Assembly (NCBI RefSeq): GCF_000738775.1
Contig: NZ_JPOC01000021.1
Span: 95,808-159,807 of the forward strand
Direction of reading: 5' to 3'
Source of the DNA: Prescottella defluvii
GTDB taxonomy: Bacteria; Actinomycetota; Actinomycetes; Mycobacteriales; Mycobacteriaceae
DNA length: 64,000 nucleotides
Shown here one piece after another: positions 46,248 to 54,356 of the stretch. Position 1 is the stretch's first letter. Each line of letters starts with the position of its first letter. A model generated the notes under the pieces. That model saw only the letters and a list, made by a program, of their open reading frames with translations, did no database searches and had not been told where the DNA came from. The position numbers and the translations under genes were made by a program.

Positions 46248-47228
46248 TCAGAGGTCGAGAGTGATCCGGTCCGAGTACGCGCGGGACACGCACGCCATCA
46301 TGCAGTCGCCGATGCGTCGGTCCTCCTGGCCGAGAACGCTGTCACGGTGATCGGGAGTCCCTTCGAGGACCGCGACTTCGCATGTGCCGCAGGTTCCCTG
46401 AAGGCACGAGGACACGATCGCAATGCCTGCATCGTTCAGCGAGTGGAGGAGTGCCGTATCGGCGGCGACGTGGATGTCGCGCCCGGAGCGCTCCAGTCTG
46501 GCGGTGAACTCGCGGTTGGTGGCCGAGCCCTGTGCGAGCGCCTCGAACCGCTCCGTATGCAGCGTGTGGGGCGGGCACTGCCGGCATGCGGACTCGAGAG
46601 CATCGAGCAGGGCTGCGGGCCCACAGCTGTATACCTTGGTACCGGCGGACACGCTCGCGATCGCGCCGGCGAGATCGAGCAGGCCGACCTCGTCCTGCGG
46701 GGCGATGTGCACCCGATCGACGTACTGTTCCAGCTCGTCGACGAATGCCATCGATGCACGTCGGCGTCCCCCGTAGAGGAGACGCCACGGACGCCCGGTC
46801 CGTTCGGCGTGCTCGATCATCGGCAGCATCGGCGTGATGCCGATTCCCCCCGCAATGAACAGGTACTGCTCGGCCGGCCACAGGGGGAAATGATTCCGGG
46901 GCCCGCTGAAGCCGAGGATGCCACCCTCTCGCACGTTGGCGTGCAACCACTCGGACCCGCCGCGCCCCTGCCGCTCCCGGAGGACCGCCACTCGGTAAGC
47001 GTATGGGTCCCAACGATCCCCACACAGCGAGTATTGACGGGTCACGCCGGTCGGCAGTACCAGATCGATGTGCGAGCCCGGGGTCCACGTCGGCAGTCGG
47101 CCGCCGGCGGGATCGACCAACGTCAGCGAGATGACGTCCTCGGCCACCTGGGTGCGGGCCGCGACACGAAGTTTCGTCGCAGGCACCATGTTCCTGGTGG
47201 AGGACGCTCTCGCCGAATCGGCTTGCAT
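46248..47228 (-). CDS. Phthalate-type oxygenase reductase (flavin + [2Fe-2S])
   Basis: 326 residues from ATG 47228. The flavin and NAD domains come first (PGSHIDLVLPTGVTRQYSLCGDRW, GGIGITPMLPMIEHAERTGRPWRLLYGGRRRASMAF, YSCGPAALLDALE), then a plant-type [2Fe-2S] ferredoxin domain at about 245-326 with CLQGTCGTCEVAVLEG and the last Cys in MMACVSRA. The order matches phthalate dioxygenase reductase and the reductase part of CYP116B. It most likely feeds the adjacent P450 directly. It is not a good match to KshB. Confidence 0.88.
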   Translation of the reverse strand: MQADSARASSTRNMVPATKLRVAARTQVAEDVISLTLVDPAGGRLPTWTPGSHIDLVLPTGVTRQYSLCGDRWDPYAYRVAVLRERQGRGGSEWLHANVREGGILGFSGPRNHFPLWPAEQYLFIAGGIGITPMLPMIEHAERTGRPWRLLYGGRRRASMAFVDELEQYVDRVHIAPQDEVGLLDLAGAIASVSAGTKVYSCGPAALLDALESACRQCPPHTLHTERFEALAQGSATNREFTARLERSGRDIHVAADTALLHSLNDAGIAIVSSCLQGTCGTCEVAVLEGTPDHRDSVLGQEDRRIGDCMMACVSRAYSDRITLDL

Positions 47229-47248
47229 GCTCACTCGACCGCCGCCGT

Positions 47249-49240
47249 TCACGTCAAATCGCCTGCGAGATCGAAGGCTGCCATATCCGGTGTCCGGGTC
47301 AGTTGGTAGAACTCGAGCAGAGAGAAGGGCCAGACCTGACTCGCTCGACCGAACTTGTTCTTGTACCAGGAGTTGACCTGGGCCACGCCCCACGCACGGC
47401 GCCGGTTGCCCGCATCGACGCGTTCACAGAAGGCTTCCATGGCGTCGTGGTGCGGCTCGATCGTCTGCTTCCGTGCGCGGAGAAGTTCTCCGATGCACTC
47501 CACGGTGTACTCGGCCGCACACTCCGCCATGTAGAGGGAACTGCCGTTGACGATCACGCCGGTGTTGGGACCCATGAGCATGAAGAGGTTGGGGAAGTGC
47601 GGAACCGTAATTCCCATGTAGGCCCGGGCATCTCCGCCCCAGTACTCGTGGATGTCCATCCCCTGGCTGCCGGTGACGGTGATCGGCTCGAGGTAGTCCG
47701 ATGCGTGGAATCCCGTTGCGAAGACGATGACATCGACTTCATGGACCGCTCCGTCGACCGTTCGGATTCCGTTCGGCGTGATCTCACTGATCCCCTCGGT
47801 GACGAGATCGACGTGCGACTGCTGGAGCGTTTCCGCCCAGACACCGTTGTCGCGGAGCAGTCGCTTCGCACCGGGCGGGTAGGTGGGCGTCATCTTCCCG
47901 AGAAGGTCCGGTCGATCGGCGAGCTGTCGTCGCAGATGCGCAAGCAGTTGCCTCCGCAGCTCGGCGTTGTTCGCCGAAGTGCTGTCCGCATCGGCCCAGT
48001 CGGGATCGGCCTCGACGAAGGGGAGCCGACCTTCTGCGGCAATCCAGAACTGCCAGAAGCGATACCAGCGCCCGTAGTGCGGGACGTGCCGCAGCAGCCA
48101 GTTCATGCCGGGCGAGATGTCGTCGTGATAGGTGGGCGTCGGCAGCATCCACGGCGCGTTCCGCTGGAACACGCTCAGATGCTCGACGCTGTCAGCGATG
48201 GCAGGAACGATCTGGTAGGCACTCGCGCCGGTTCCGACGACGGCCACCTTCAGGCCGGTCAGATCGGCATCGGTGTCCCACTGCGCGGAGTGGAACCATC
48301 GACCGGTGAACGAGTCCAGCCCCACGATCTCCGGGATGTTCGGCCGGTTGAGCTGCCCGACAGCGGTGATCACCGCGTTGACACGGCGGGTGCCGGTCTC
48401 GGCCCCGGTCCGCGTCGTCAACATCCAGGTTCCGCTGTCCTCGTCGAAGGTTGCGGACGTTACCTCGGTGCCGAAGCGGACGTTGCGTCGCAGCTCGAAG
48501 CTGCTTGCCACGTCACACAGGTAGCCCTCGATCTCGGTCTGCGTCGAGAACTGCTGCGGCCAGTCGGCCTTCTGGGCGAACGAGTAGCTGTAGGCGAAGT
48601 TCGGCGTATCGAGCCGGCATCCCGGATAGACGTTCTCCCACCACGTGCCGCCGACCTCCGAGTTCTTCTCGAACACGACATAGTCGACTCCGGCCTGCTG
48701 CAACCGGTAGGCGGCGGCCATACCGGAGATGCCGGCGCCGATGATCGCAACCGTGAACTCGACGTCCGGTGCGATCTCGGCCTTCGACCAGGAGGGCGAA
48801 CCGTAGTCGGCGGGAAGACCGAGTTCGTGACGCAGCAGGGGAAGGTACTCGTCGCCGGCGTCCTTGGTCAGGAAGCGCATGATCTGCGCCAGCAGTTCCT
48901 CGGACGGATCGGAGATCGGCTCCGACCCGCGGTTTCGCAGACTCTTGAGGGCATGGACCGCCAACGTCCGGGCGAGCTCCTGCGCTTCCTCGGTCATCCC
49001 GCCCTGCGGGGCGATGACCGAATCCATCGGTGGAAGTGGCGGCTTGACCTGATCGGTCAGGAGGGAAAGGTCGGCGTTCGCCAGCGCGAGTGCCGCGAGC
49101 AGCGCAGGGAGTTCCGCCTCGCGGACCACGCTTTCCAGGTACTCGTCGCTTTCGACGATCGGCAGGCAGACATCGAAGGGATCCTGCGGAGCAGCCTCGA
49201 ACGAGTGTGCAGCCGCTGCAGTCGTATTCGCGGACGTCAT
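47249..49240 (-). CDS. Baeyer-Villiger monooxygenase, HAPMO-like
   Basis: 663 residues. A helical N-terminal extension (about 1-155) precedes FAD motif IIGAGISGMAAAYRL (168-173), GGTWWENVYPGCRLDTPNFAYSYSF, the BVMO fingerprint F311-T-G-R-W-F-H-S-A-Q-W321, NADP motif VVGTGASAYQIVPAIAD and FATGFHASDYLEPI. The extension and length match 4-hydroxyacetophenone monooxygenase, which turns aryl ketones into esters. Its ATG overlaps the stop of the adjoining esterase-like hydrolase gene by 4 bp, an informative pairing. Confidence 0.88.
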   Translation of the reverse strand: MTSANTTAAAAHSFEAAPQDPFDVCLPIVESDEYLESVVREAELPALLAALALANADLSLLTDQVKPPLPPMDSVIAPQGGMTEEAQELARTLAVHALKSLRNRGSEPISDPSEELLAQIMRFLTKDAGDEYLPLLRHELGLPADYGSPSWSKAEIAPDVEFTVAIIGAGISGMAAAYRLQQAGVDYVVFEKNSEVGGTWWENVYPGCRLDTPNFAYSYSFAQKADWPQQFSTQTEIEGYLCDVASSFELRRNVRFGTEVTSATFDEDSGTWMLTTRTGAETGTRRVNAVITAVGQLNRPNIPEIVGLDSFTGRWFHSAQWDTDADLTGLKVAVVGTGASAYQIVPAIADSVEHLSVFQRNAPWMLPTPTYHDDISPGMNWLLRHVPHYGRWYRFWQFWIAAEGRLPFVEADPDWADADSTSANNAELRRQLLAHLRRQLADRPDLLGKMTPTYPPGAKRLLRDNGVWAETLQQSHVDLVTEGISEITPNGIRTVDGAVHEVDVIVFATGFHASDYLEPITVTGSQGMDIHEYWGGDARAYMGITVPHFPNLFMLMGPNTGVIVNGSSLYMAECAAEYTVECIGELLRARKQTIEPHHDAMEAFCERVDAGNRRRAWGVAQVNSWYKNKFGRASQVWPFSLLEFYQLTRTPDMAAFDLAGDLT

Positions 49241-50067
49241 CGGTCAGCCCCGGACAGGAACTCGAGCACGAAACGAGCGGTGTCCTCGGGCGCGTCGATG
49301 TTGGGCTCGTGCGCGTAGTCGACCTCCAGCGCGTGGATGTTGGACCCTAGGTCGGCGAGCTTCTTGGACCAGCCCGTCTCGAGGAGTTCGTCCCGGAGCC
49401 CTTCCACTACGAGAACCGGAACCTGCACCGTTCCCAGGTTGTCGAGGTACGGGTCCGCAGCAGGCACGCGTGTGACGGCCGGGTTGCTCAGGCGGGGCGC
49501 CGCCATGCATTCGTAATGTCCTGGGATGAGGCTGTTCTCATACCGCTGCCGGATGTGGTCGTCGAGTCCATCGAGGCTGCGCACGAGGTAGCCGGTCATC
49601 CGTGCAGCGTCCTCGATACTGGGCGTGTAGTCACCCAAGGCGACCACACCCTCCGGAACCCGGTAGGGCCCACCGGTGCCCGAGATGCTGATCGCCTTGG
49701 CGACCGGCCACGGGCCGGCAGGATCGGAGACGGCGCGCATGACCATCGAGCCGCCGAACGATGCGCCGACGAAATGGGCGCGGTCCACCCCGAGTTCCTC
49801 GCAGAACGCGGCGATGTGCTTGACGCGCGGTGCGTACGGCGGCCGGTCGAGGAACACGGCCTTGTCGGTTCCACCCCACCCGAGTAGATCCGGCGCCAGG
49901 ACGTGGAAGTGGACACTCAACAGCGGAATCATTGCCCCCCAGCACAATTCCGCGGTGGTTCCGAATGCACCGTCGTGGATGAGGACGACGGTCTCGCGGT
50001 TCGGGTCACCGGCCTCGAGGTAGGTGGTGTGGAAGCCGTCGGCGACGAGCGATTTCTTTTCGTACAC
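49237..50067 (-). CDS. Alpha/beta hydrolase, probable esterase partner of the BVMO
   Basis: 276 residues from GTG 50067 (GGAGA upstream). Oxyanion region VVLIHDGAFGTTAELCWGAMIPLL, nucleophile GASFGGSMVMRA and His in DYAHEPNIDAPE. It is of the meta-cleavage hydrolase/esterase type. Co-translated with the BVMO gene (4-bp overlap), it probably hydrolyses the ester that the BVMO makes. The longer reading to 50580 is not supported. Confidence 0.82.
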   Translation of the reverse strand: MYEKKSLVADGFHTTYLEAGDPNRETVVLIHDGAFGTTAELCWGAMIPLLSVHFHVLAPDLLGWGGTDKAVFLDRPPYAPRVKHIAAFCEELGVDRAHFVGASFGGSMVMRAVSDPAGPWPVAKAISISGTGGPYRVPEGVVALGDYTPSIEDAARMTGYLVRSLDGLDDHIRQRYENSLIPGHYECMAAPRLSNPAVTRVPAADPYLDNLGTVQVPVLVVEGLRDELLETGWSKKLADLGSNIHALEVDYAHEPNIDAPEDTARFVLEFLSGADR

Positions 50068-50108
50068 GATTGTTCTCCGTATTCGGGGGGAGGAATTGGA
50101 TAGGCGCG

Positions 50109-50798
50109 CTAGCGCTTGACGGAGCCGCCGTCGACGCACAGGGTCTGCCCCGTGACGAACGCGGCACCCGGCGACAGCAGGAACTTCACCGGTCCGACGA
50201 GATCCTCGGGGTAGGCGCGGCGCTTGATCGCACGAGTGGCGATGTTCGCATCCTCGGTATGGGCCATGTCGGCGATCATCGGGGTTGCCGTGATGCCGGG
50301 GCTGACGACGTTGACGGTGATTCCGTCGTCGCCGAGTTCGTCGGCGAGGCAGCGGGCGAACCCGATGACACCCGCTTTCGATGCCACGTACGCGAACACG
50401 TTCTTCGGACCCTTGAATACCGTTCCGGAGGCGAAGAACACGATGCGCCCGCCCCGCGGCATCAGGGGCACGACCGCCTGCGCGATAGCGATCGTTCCCT
50501 CGAGGTTGGTGCGCAGGATTCGCTGCCACACCTCGCGGGTGGTTTCGCGGAACGACGACCATTGAAGCATGGCGGCGCAATGCACGAGATCGTGGACTTC
50601 GCGGCCGGCCAGCGCGTCGACGACCGTGTCGATGCCCTCGGCATTGCTCAGATCAGCCTGAATGTAGAGATCCGAGCGGTCGTCGGCGGGTCGGGGCGCG
50701 ATATCGACGATGACGATCTGATGGCCGTCCGCGCGCAACTCCTCGACGATCGCCTTGCCGATGCCGCTGGCGCCGCCGGTGATGACTGTTGTTCTCAT
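50109..50798 (-). CDS. SDR-family dehydrogenase
   Basis: 229 residues, a short classical SDR: VITGGASGIGKAIVEELRADGHQIVIVDI, HCAAMLQWSSF in place of NNAG, FFASGTVFKGPKNVFAYVASKAG with Y-x3-K, and AAFVTGQTLCVDGGSVKR at the end. AGGAAAA precedes ATG 50798. It could oxidise the P450 hydroxylation product to the ketone needed by the BVMO. It is 41 nt before the esterase gene. Confidence 0.82.
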   Translation of the reverse strand: MRTTVITGGASGIGKAIVEELRADGHQIVIVDIAPRPADDRSDLYIQADLSNAEGIDTVVDALAGREVHDLVHCAAMLQWSSFRETTREVWQRILRTNLEGTIAIAQAVVPLMPRGGRIVFFASGTVFKGPKNVFAYVASKAGVIGFARCLADELGDDGITVNVVSPGITATPMIADMAHTEDANIATRAIKRRAYPEDLVGPVKFLLSPGAAFVTGQTLCVDGGSVKR

Positions 50799-50808
50799 AG
50801 TGATTTTC

Positions 50809-51588
50809 CTAGCGGAGTGCGGATACGTTGTCGTCGACCAGGTTCAAGAAACCAGCAATCACCTGGTTGAACCGAGTCGGGTTCTCGATGCACGACAGGT
50901 GGCCGGCGTCCGGGATGACCTCGAGCGGTGCGCCACCGAGACCGTCGACGATCTCGGCCGTTCGCGCGGCGGGGATCTTCGCGTCACGATCACCGACCAC
51001 GACCATCGATGGGCAGGTGACCTTCTCGAGCATCGGGATGACATCGGCACGGAAGGTCGCTTCGACAGAGCCGAGGTATGCGTCGGGAGCGACACCGGCA
51101 ATCGAGTCGAGCAACGCGGCGTAGTCGGCCTGGTCGAGTTCGCGAGTCAGTGTCTGGTCCAGATACTCCTTCGCGAAGGCTGCCATGCCTTCCTCGGCCA
51201 CCGCCCGCGTGGAAGCCTCGACGCGGGCGTCGGCTACATCGATGGGCAGTCGCGCAAACGAATTGGCGATGACGACGCTCCGCACCAGTTCCGGATGAGC
51301 AGCAGCGAAGGCGATCGACTGGATCCCTCCCATGGAAAGGCCGACCAGGTGTACCGCGCCGAGGGGCTCGATCAAGGCCCGTAAGTCGGCGGTCCACTCG
51401 TCGATCGAAACGCTACCGAACCACGGCGACTCTCCGTGGCCGCGACTCTCCGGCGTCAGTACCCGGTAGTGCGGCGAGAGCGCGGGAACCTGGTGACGCC
51501 ACAACGTCCGATCGGTGCCCAGGCTGTGCAGAAGCACAACCGTAGGTCGCTCGAGTGTGGTGTTTCCTGCTTCGTGAGAAATTGTCAT
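50809..51588 (-). CDS. Alpha/beta hydrolase (enol-lactonase-like)
   Basis: 259 residues: VVLLHSLGTDRTLWRHQVPALSPHYRVLTPESRGHGES, nucleophile GLSMGGIQSIAFAAAHPELVRSVVIAN, acid VVGDRDAKIP and His PDAGHLSCIENPTRFNQVIAGFL. This is the PcaD-like (3-oxoadipate enol-lactonase) pattern. AGGAAGG precedes ATG 51588. It suggests that lactone or enol-lactone hydrolysis follows the BVMO step. Confidence 0.82.
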   Translation of the reverse strand: MTISHEAGNTTLERPTVVLLHSLGTDRTLWRHQVPALSPHYRVLTPESRGHGESPWFGSVSIDEWTADLRALIEPLGAVHLVGLSMGGIQSIAFAAAHPELVRSVVIANSFARLPIDVADARVEASTRAVAEEGMAAFAKEYLDQTLTRELDQADYAALLDSIAGVAPDAYLGSVEATFRADVIPMLEKVTCPSMVVVGDRDAKIPAARTAEIVDGLGGAPLEVIPDAGHLSCIENPTRFNQVIAGFLNLVDDNVSALR

Positions 51589-51621
51589 GAGCCCTTCCTG
51601 GGGGAACGATCGATCCGGTGC

Positions 51622-51822
51622 CTATGCAGGTCGAGCGTTCCGCCGGGCGAGACTTTCCCCGCCGACGCTCCAGCGGTCCGTGGGCACGTGCTGGACGAGG
51701 ACATGCACGGCGGCCGGATTCGAGTTGGTCACGGACGTGTACACGTCGGTGAGGCGTTCCATCAGTTCCTCGATCTGCTCACGAGTCAGATCGGATGCGT
51801 GGTTGACGTTGATGAGTGGCAT
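51622..51822 (-). CDS. 4-oxalocrotonate tautomerase-family protein
   Basis: 66 residues beginning MPLINVNHASDLTREQIEELMERLTDVYTSVTNSNPAAVHVLVQ. Pro at position 2 becomes the catalytic N-terminal proline after Met removal. AAGGAG lies before ATG 51822. The family isomerises unsaturated 2-keto or dienol acids, implying an unsaturated acid intermediate in this pathway. Short but clearly coding. Confidence 0.85.
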   Translation of the reverse strand: MPLINVNHASDLTREQIEELMERLTDVYTSVTNSNPAAVHVLVQHVPTDRWSVGGESLARRNARPA

Positions 51823-51858
51823 TTCTACTCCTTGTGATGATTCCGAGAAGATGGCGTT

Positions 51859-53220
51859 TCAGGCCGGGCTGGCCGTAGGGACATCGGAAGGACTTGCAGC
51901 CGAATCTGATTCGTCCGCCCGGAGGCCGAGATGGCGCGTCTCCCGTGCTCGTAGCGCAGCGATCACGAAGATGACGCAGGCGATCGCCATCGCGATCGAC
52001 AGACGCATCGGAATATCGCTGACCTCCGGGCTTACTGCGGTGACAATGGCCGGGGTGACACCGCCGATCGCATATCCGAAGTTCCAGCACAGCCCGGTAC
52101 CGGTTGCGCGGATCCCCGTGGGGAAGCGCTCGTTCAGGAAGATCAGGATCGGCGCCGAACTCATCAGGACCAGCAGCGCCATCACCGTCGCCACGATCGT
52201 CACCAGAACAACGGCGTCGGCACTCAGCGAGGCCAGCCACAGGTACAGCACCGGTAGCAGGATCACATTCGGGATTCCGAACCAGAGGAACACTGCACGG
52301 CGTCCGATCCGGTCGCTGAGATGGCCACCGAGCACACCACCCGCGATGATCCCGAGATTCGCAATCACGAGGACGACAGCCGACGTGGACTTGTCGAGTC
52401 CGAGGTTCTTGCCGAAGAAGGTGGGGAAGAAGCCGACCGTGAGGTAGTACGCGGTGGCACCGCCGGCGGTGAGAGCGATGTTCAGGAGGGTCGTGGCCCG
52501 GTACCGGGGACCGAAGACCTCCCGGAGCGGCGACTTGCGAACGGCCGGTCCGTCCGACTTACCCTGCCACAGAGGCGATTCCTCGGTACGCCGGTAGATG
52601 TAGAAGCTGAAGGCAGCGGTGAGCAGGCCGGTGAAGAACATCACCCGCCATCCGTAGACGCTGAAGTCCTCTTGCGGGACGATTGCTGAAACGGCGAAGT
52701 AGACCAGGGACGCGACCACGGCACCGGCACCGGCACCGCCGCCCGCGACCATTCCCGCCATCAGCCCTCGATGCTGCGGCGCAACGGTCTCGGTGCCCAG
52801 AGTGTGAGTCGACGCCACGACACCGCCGACGAAGACGCCCTGGACGACCCGCAGGAGCAGGAACGCGACAGGAGCAATGAAACCGGCTGCGGCGTAGGTA
52901 GGAACGGCACCCATCAGCGCGGTCGAGATTCCGACGCCCAGAATCGCCACCATCATCGCGTACTTGCGACCGTTGCGATCCGCGTAGGCACCGAACAGCG
53001 CCGATCCGAGCGGGCGGAAGACAAGCGTCACCGCGAAGGACGCGTACACGAACGTCAGCTGCAGGGTTTCGTTGTGCGCCGGGAAGAGCAGCGGACCGAT
53101 GATCGGCGCGAGGTAGAGGATGATCGTCAGATCGTAGAGATCCATCGCCCATCCGGTGATCGAAGCAAGGCCCGCGGACCGCACTTGCCGGCGACGGGCG
53201 TCTCCGTGGAGTTCTTCCAA
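51859..53220 (-). CDS. MFS transporter of the metabolite:H+ symporter (MHS) family
   Basis: 453 residues from TTG 53220, placed 5 nt after AGGAGG. About twelve membrane segments with MDLYDLTIILYLAPIIGPLLFP, RPLGSALFGAYADRNGRKYAMM (MHS A motif), RVVQGVFVGGVVASTHTLGTE and ERFPTGIRATGTGLCWNFGYAIGG. Such carriers import carboxylates and aromatic acids. It is the first gene of the eight-gene operon and probably takes up the substrate. Confidence 0.85.
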   Translation of the reverse strand: MEELHGDARRRQVRSAGLASITGWAMDLYDLTIILYLAPIIGPLLFPAHNETLQLTFVYASFAVTLVFRPLGSALFGAYADRNGRKYAMMVAILGVGISTALMGAVPTYAAAGFIAPVAFLLLRVVQGVFVGGVVASTHTLGTETVAPQHRGLMAGMVAGGGAGAGAVVASLVYFAVSAIVPQEDFSVYGWRVMFFTGLLTAAFSFYIYRRTEESPLWQGKSDGPAVRKSPLREVFGPRYRATTLLNIALTAGGATAYYLTVGFFPTFFGKNLGLDKSTSAVVLVIANLGIIAGGVLGGHLSDRIGRRAVFLWFGIPNVILLPVLYLWLASLSADAVVLVTIVATVMALLVLMSSAPILIFLNERFPTGIRATGTGLCWNFGYAIGGVTPAIVTAVSPEVSDIPMRLSIAMAIACVIFVIAALRARETRHLGLRADESDSAASPSDVPTASPA

Positions 53221-53313
53221 AACGTCCTCCTGTGACCCAGTTCCCGCCACTGATGTGACGTGACCTGGACCATAGGCTGGACGTTTCCCTGGGTGCAACA
53301 CGGATTCCTCTAT

Positions 53314-53330
53314 GCGAAACAATACTTCGC
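53314..53330. promoter_or_regulatory. Candidate IclR operator of the P450/BVMO operon
   Basis: GCGAA-ACAATAC-TTCGC has 5-bp symmetric arms. It lies in the 124-bp gap between the transporter and the IclR start proposed here. Confidence 0.4.
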
Positions 53331-53344
53331 GTCCTGGTTCCGAT

Positions 53345-54124
53345 ATGGTGAATCCCATGGTCGACTCGCATACGTCCGGCACCTTGAGCTCCGTCAACAA
53401 GGCCCTCTCGCTGCTCGAACTACTCGCAGAGAACAACGGGCTGACAGTCACGCAGTTGGCGGACCGTCTGGGCACGGGTAAGGCAACCGCGTTCCGCCTG
53501 ACCAAGACCTTGGTCGACCGAGGCTGGGTGGAGAAGGACGACGAACTGCGATACCGGCTCGGCCCAGGCCTGCTGAGCCTGGCCCCGGCGCTTCAACCGG
53601 GGCAGGACATCCGTCGAAGGCTCCGCCCGATCATGGAAGAACTCCAAGACGAAACGCAGGAGACCATCCACCTGACCGTTCTGCAGGGCCGCTTCGTCAC
53701 CTATGTGGAACAGCTCGTCTCACCCAAGCCGGTTCACTCTGTGAGCACCCTTGGCGGTCGCTCACCGGCACATTGTGTTTCGCCGGGCCTCGCGCAGCTC
53801 GCGGCACTGTCAGACGACGCCGTCGATTGGATTCTCGCGGGACCGCTTCGGCGATACACCGAGCACTCGCTCACGGATCCAGATGATGTGCGTGCGGAAC
53901 TTCAACGCGTACGAGGCCGCGGCTACGCCGTCAACGGTGGAGCGTTTCGCGCAGAAGTCGGCGGCGTCGGCGCCGCCGTACTGGATGGCCGAGGGAAGCC
54001 GATCGCGGCACTGTCGGTGTGCATGCCCATCTTCCGCATGCAGACGACCGACCTGGACGAGATCGGAAAACTCCTCGTCTCCGCCGTTCTCGATGCCCAA
54101 CACCGGTTGCAGGTGTTCCGCTAA
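53345..54124 (+). CDS. IclR-family regulator of the P450/BVMO operon
   Basis: About 259 residues. The winged helix TLSSVNKALSLLELLAENNGLTVTQLADRLGTGKATAFRLTKTLVDRGWVEKDD is followed by the IclR effector domain (THQ-less: VLQGRFVTYVEQLVSPKPVHSVSTLGGRSPAHCVSPGLAQLAAL, GYAVNGGAFRAEVGGVGAAVLDGRGKPIAALSV). Starts at 53312, 53345 and 53357 are possible; 53312 would overlap the symmetric element, so 53345 is given. It is divergent from the operon and probably controls it. Confidence 0.82.
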   Translation: MVNPMVDSHTSGTLSSVNKALSLLELLAENNGLTVTQLADRLGTGKATAFRLTKTLVDRGWVEKDDELRYRLGPGLLSLAPALQPGQDIRRRLRPIMEELQDETQETIHLTVLQGRFVTYVEQLVSPKPVHSVSTLGGRSPAHCVSPGLAQLAALSDDAVDWILAGPLRRYTEHSLTDPDDVRAELQRVRGRGYAVNGGAFRAEVGGVGAAVLDGRGKPIAALSVCMPIFRMQTTDLDEIGKLLVSAVLDAQHRLQVFR

Positions 54125-54159
54125 CCCAGAAGGAGTTGACCTCGGCCCTGTCTTGACAG

Positions 54160-54200
54160 CCTCCGACCGGCGAACCCTCCGGTCGCCACAGAGTCGGAGG
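54160..54200 (+). terminator. Weak hairpin after the IclR gene
   Basis: CCTCCGA and TCGGAGG arms (7 bp) within a GC-rich stretch 35 nt after the stop. The remaining gap to 54356 shows only the ribosome site region of the next gene. Confidence 0.35.
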
Positions 54201-54356
54201 TCCCGCCGGTCCAGGTACCTCCTACCGGGATCGCCGCGGCCCGGCGAGGCCGTTCGGCCTCTTCTCCGAAACATGCTCCCGGTCATCGAGACGGCCGACT
54301 GTTGCGCCGGACACAGCTCGTTAGCGTCGTGACATCGGCAACGACAGGAGTTACCC

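Noticed and set aside
46248..47228. Reductase as KshB
   Set aside because: Domain order and sequence fit phthalate-type reductases and its operon partner is a P450; nothing specific links it to KshA.
47303..49318. 671-residue plus-strand reading frame opposite the BVMO gene
   Set aside because: Shadow of the BVMO gene; no recognisable domain and no ribosome site.
49240..50580. Upstream extension of the esterase gene to give 447 residues
   Set aside because: The extra part overlaps the SDR gene in another frame and is Arg-rich; GTG 50067 with GGAGA gives a normal-length hydrolase.
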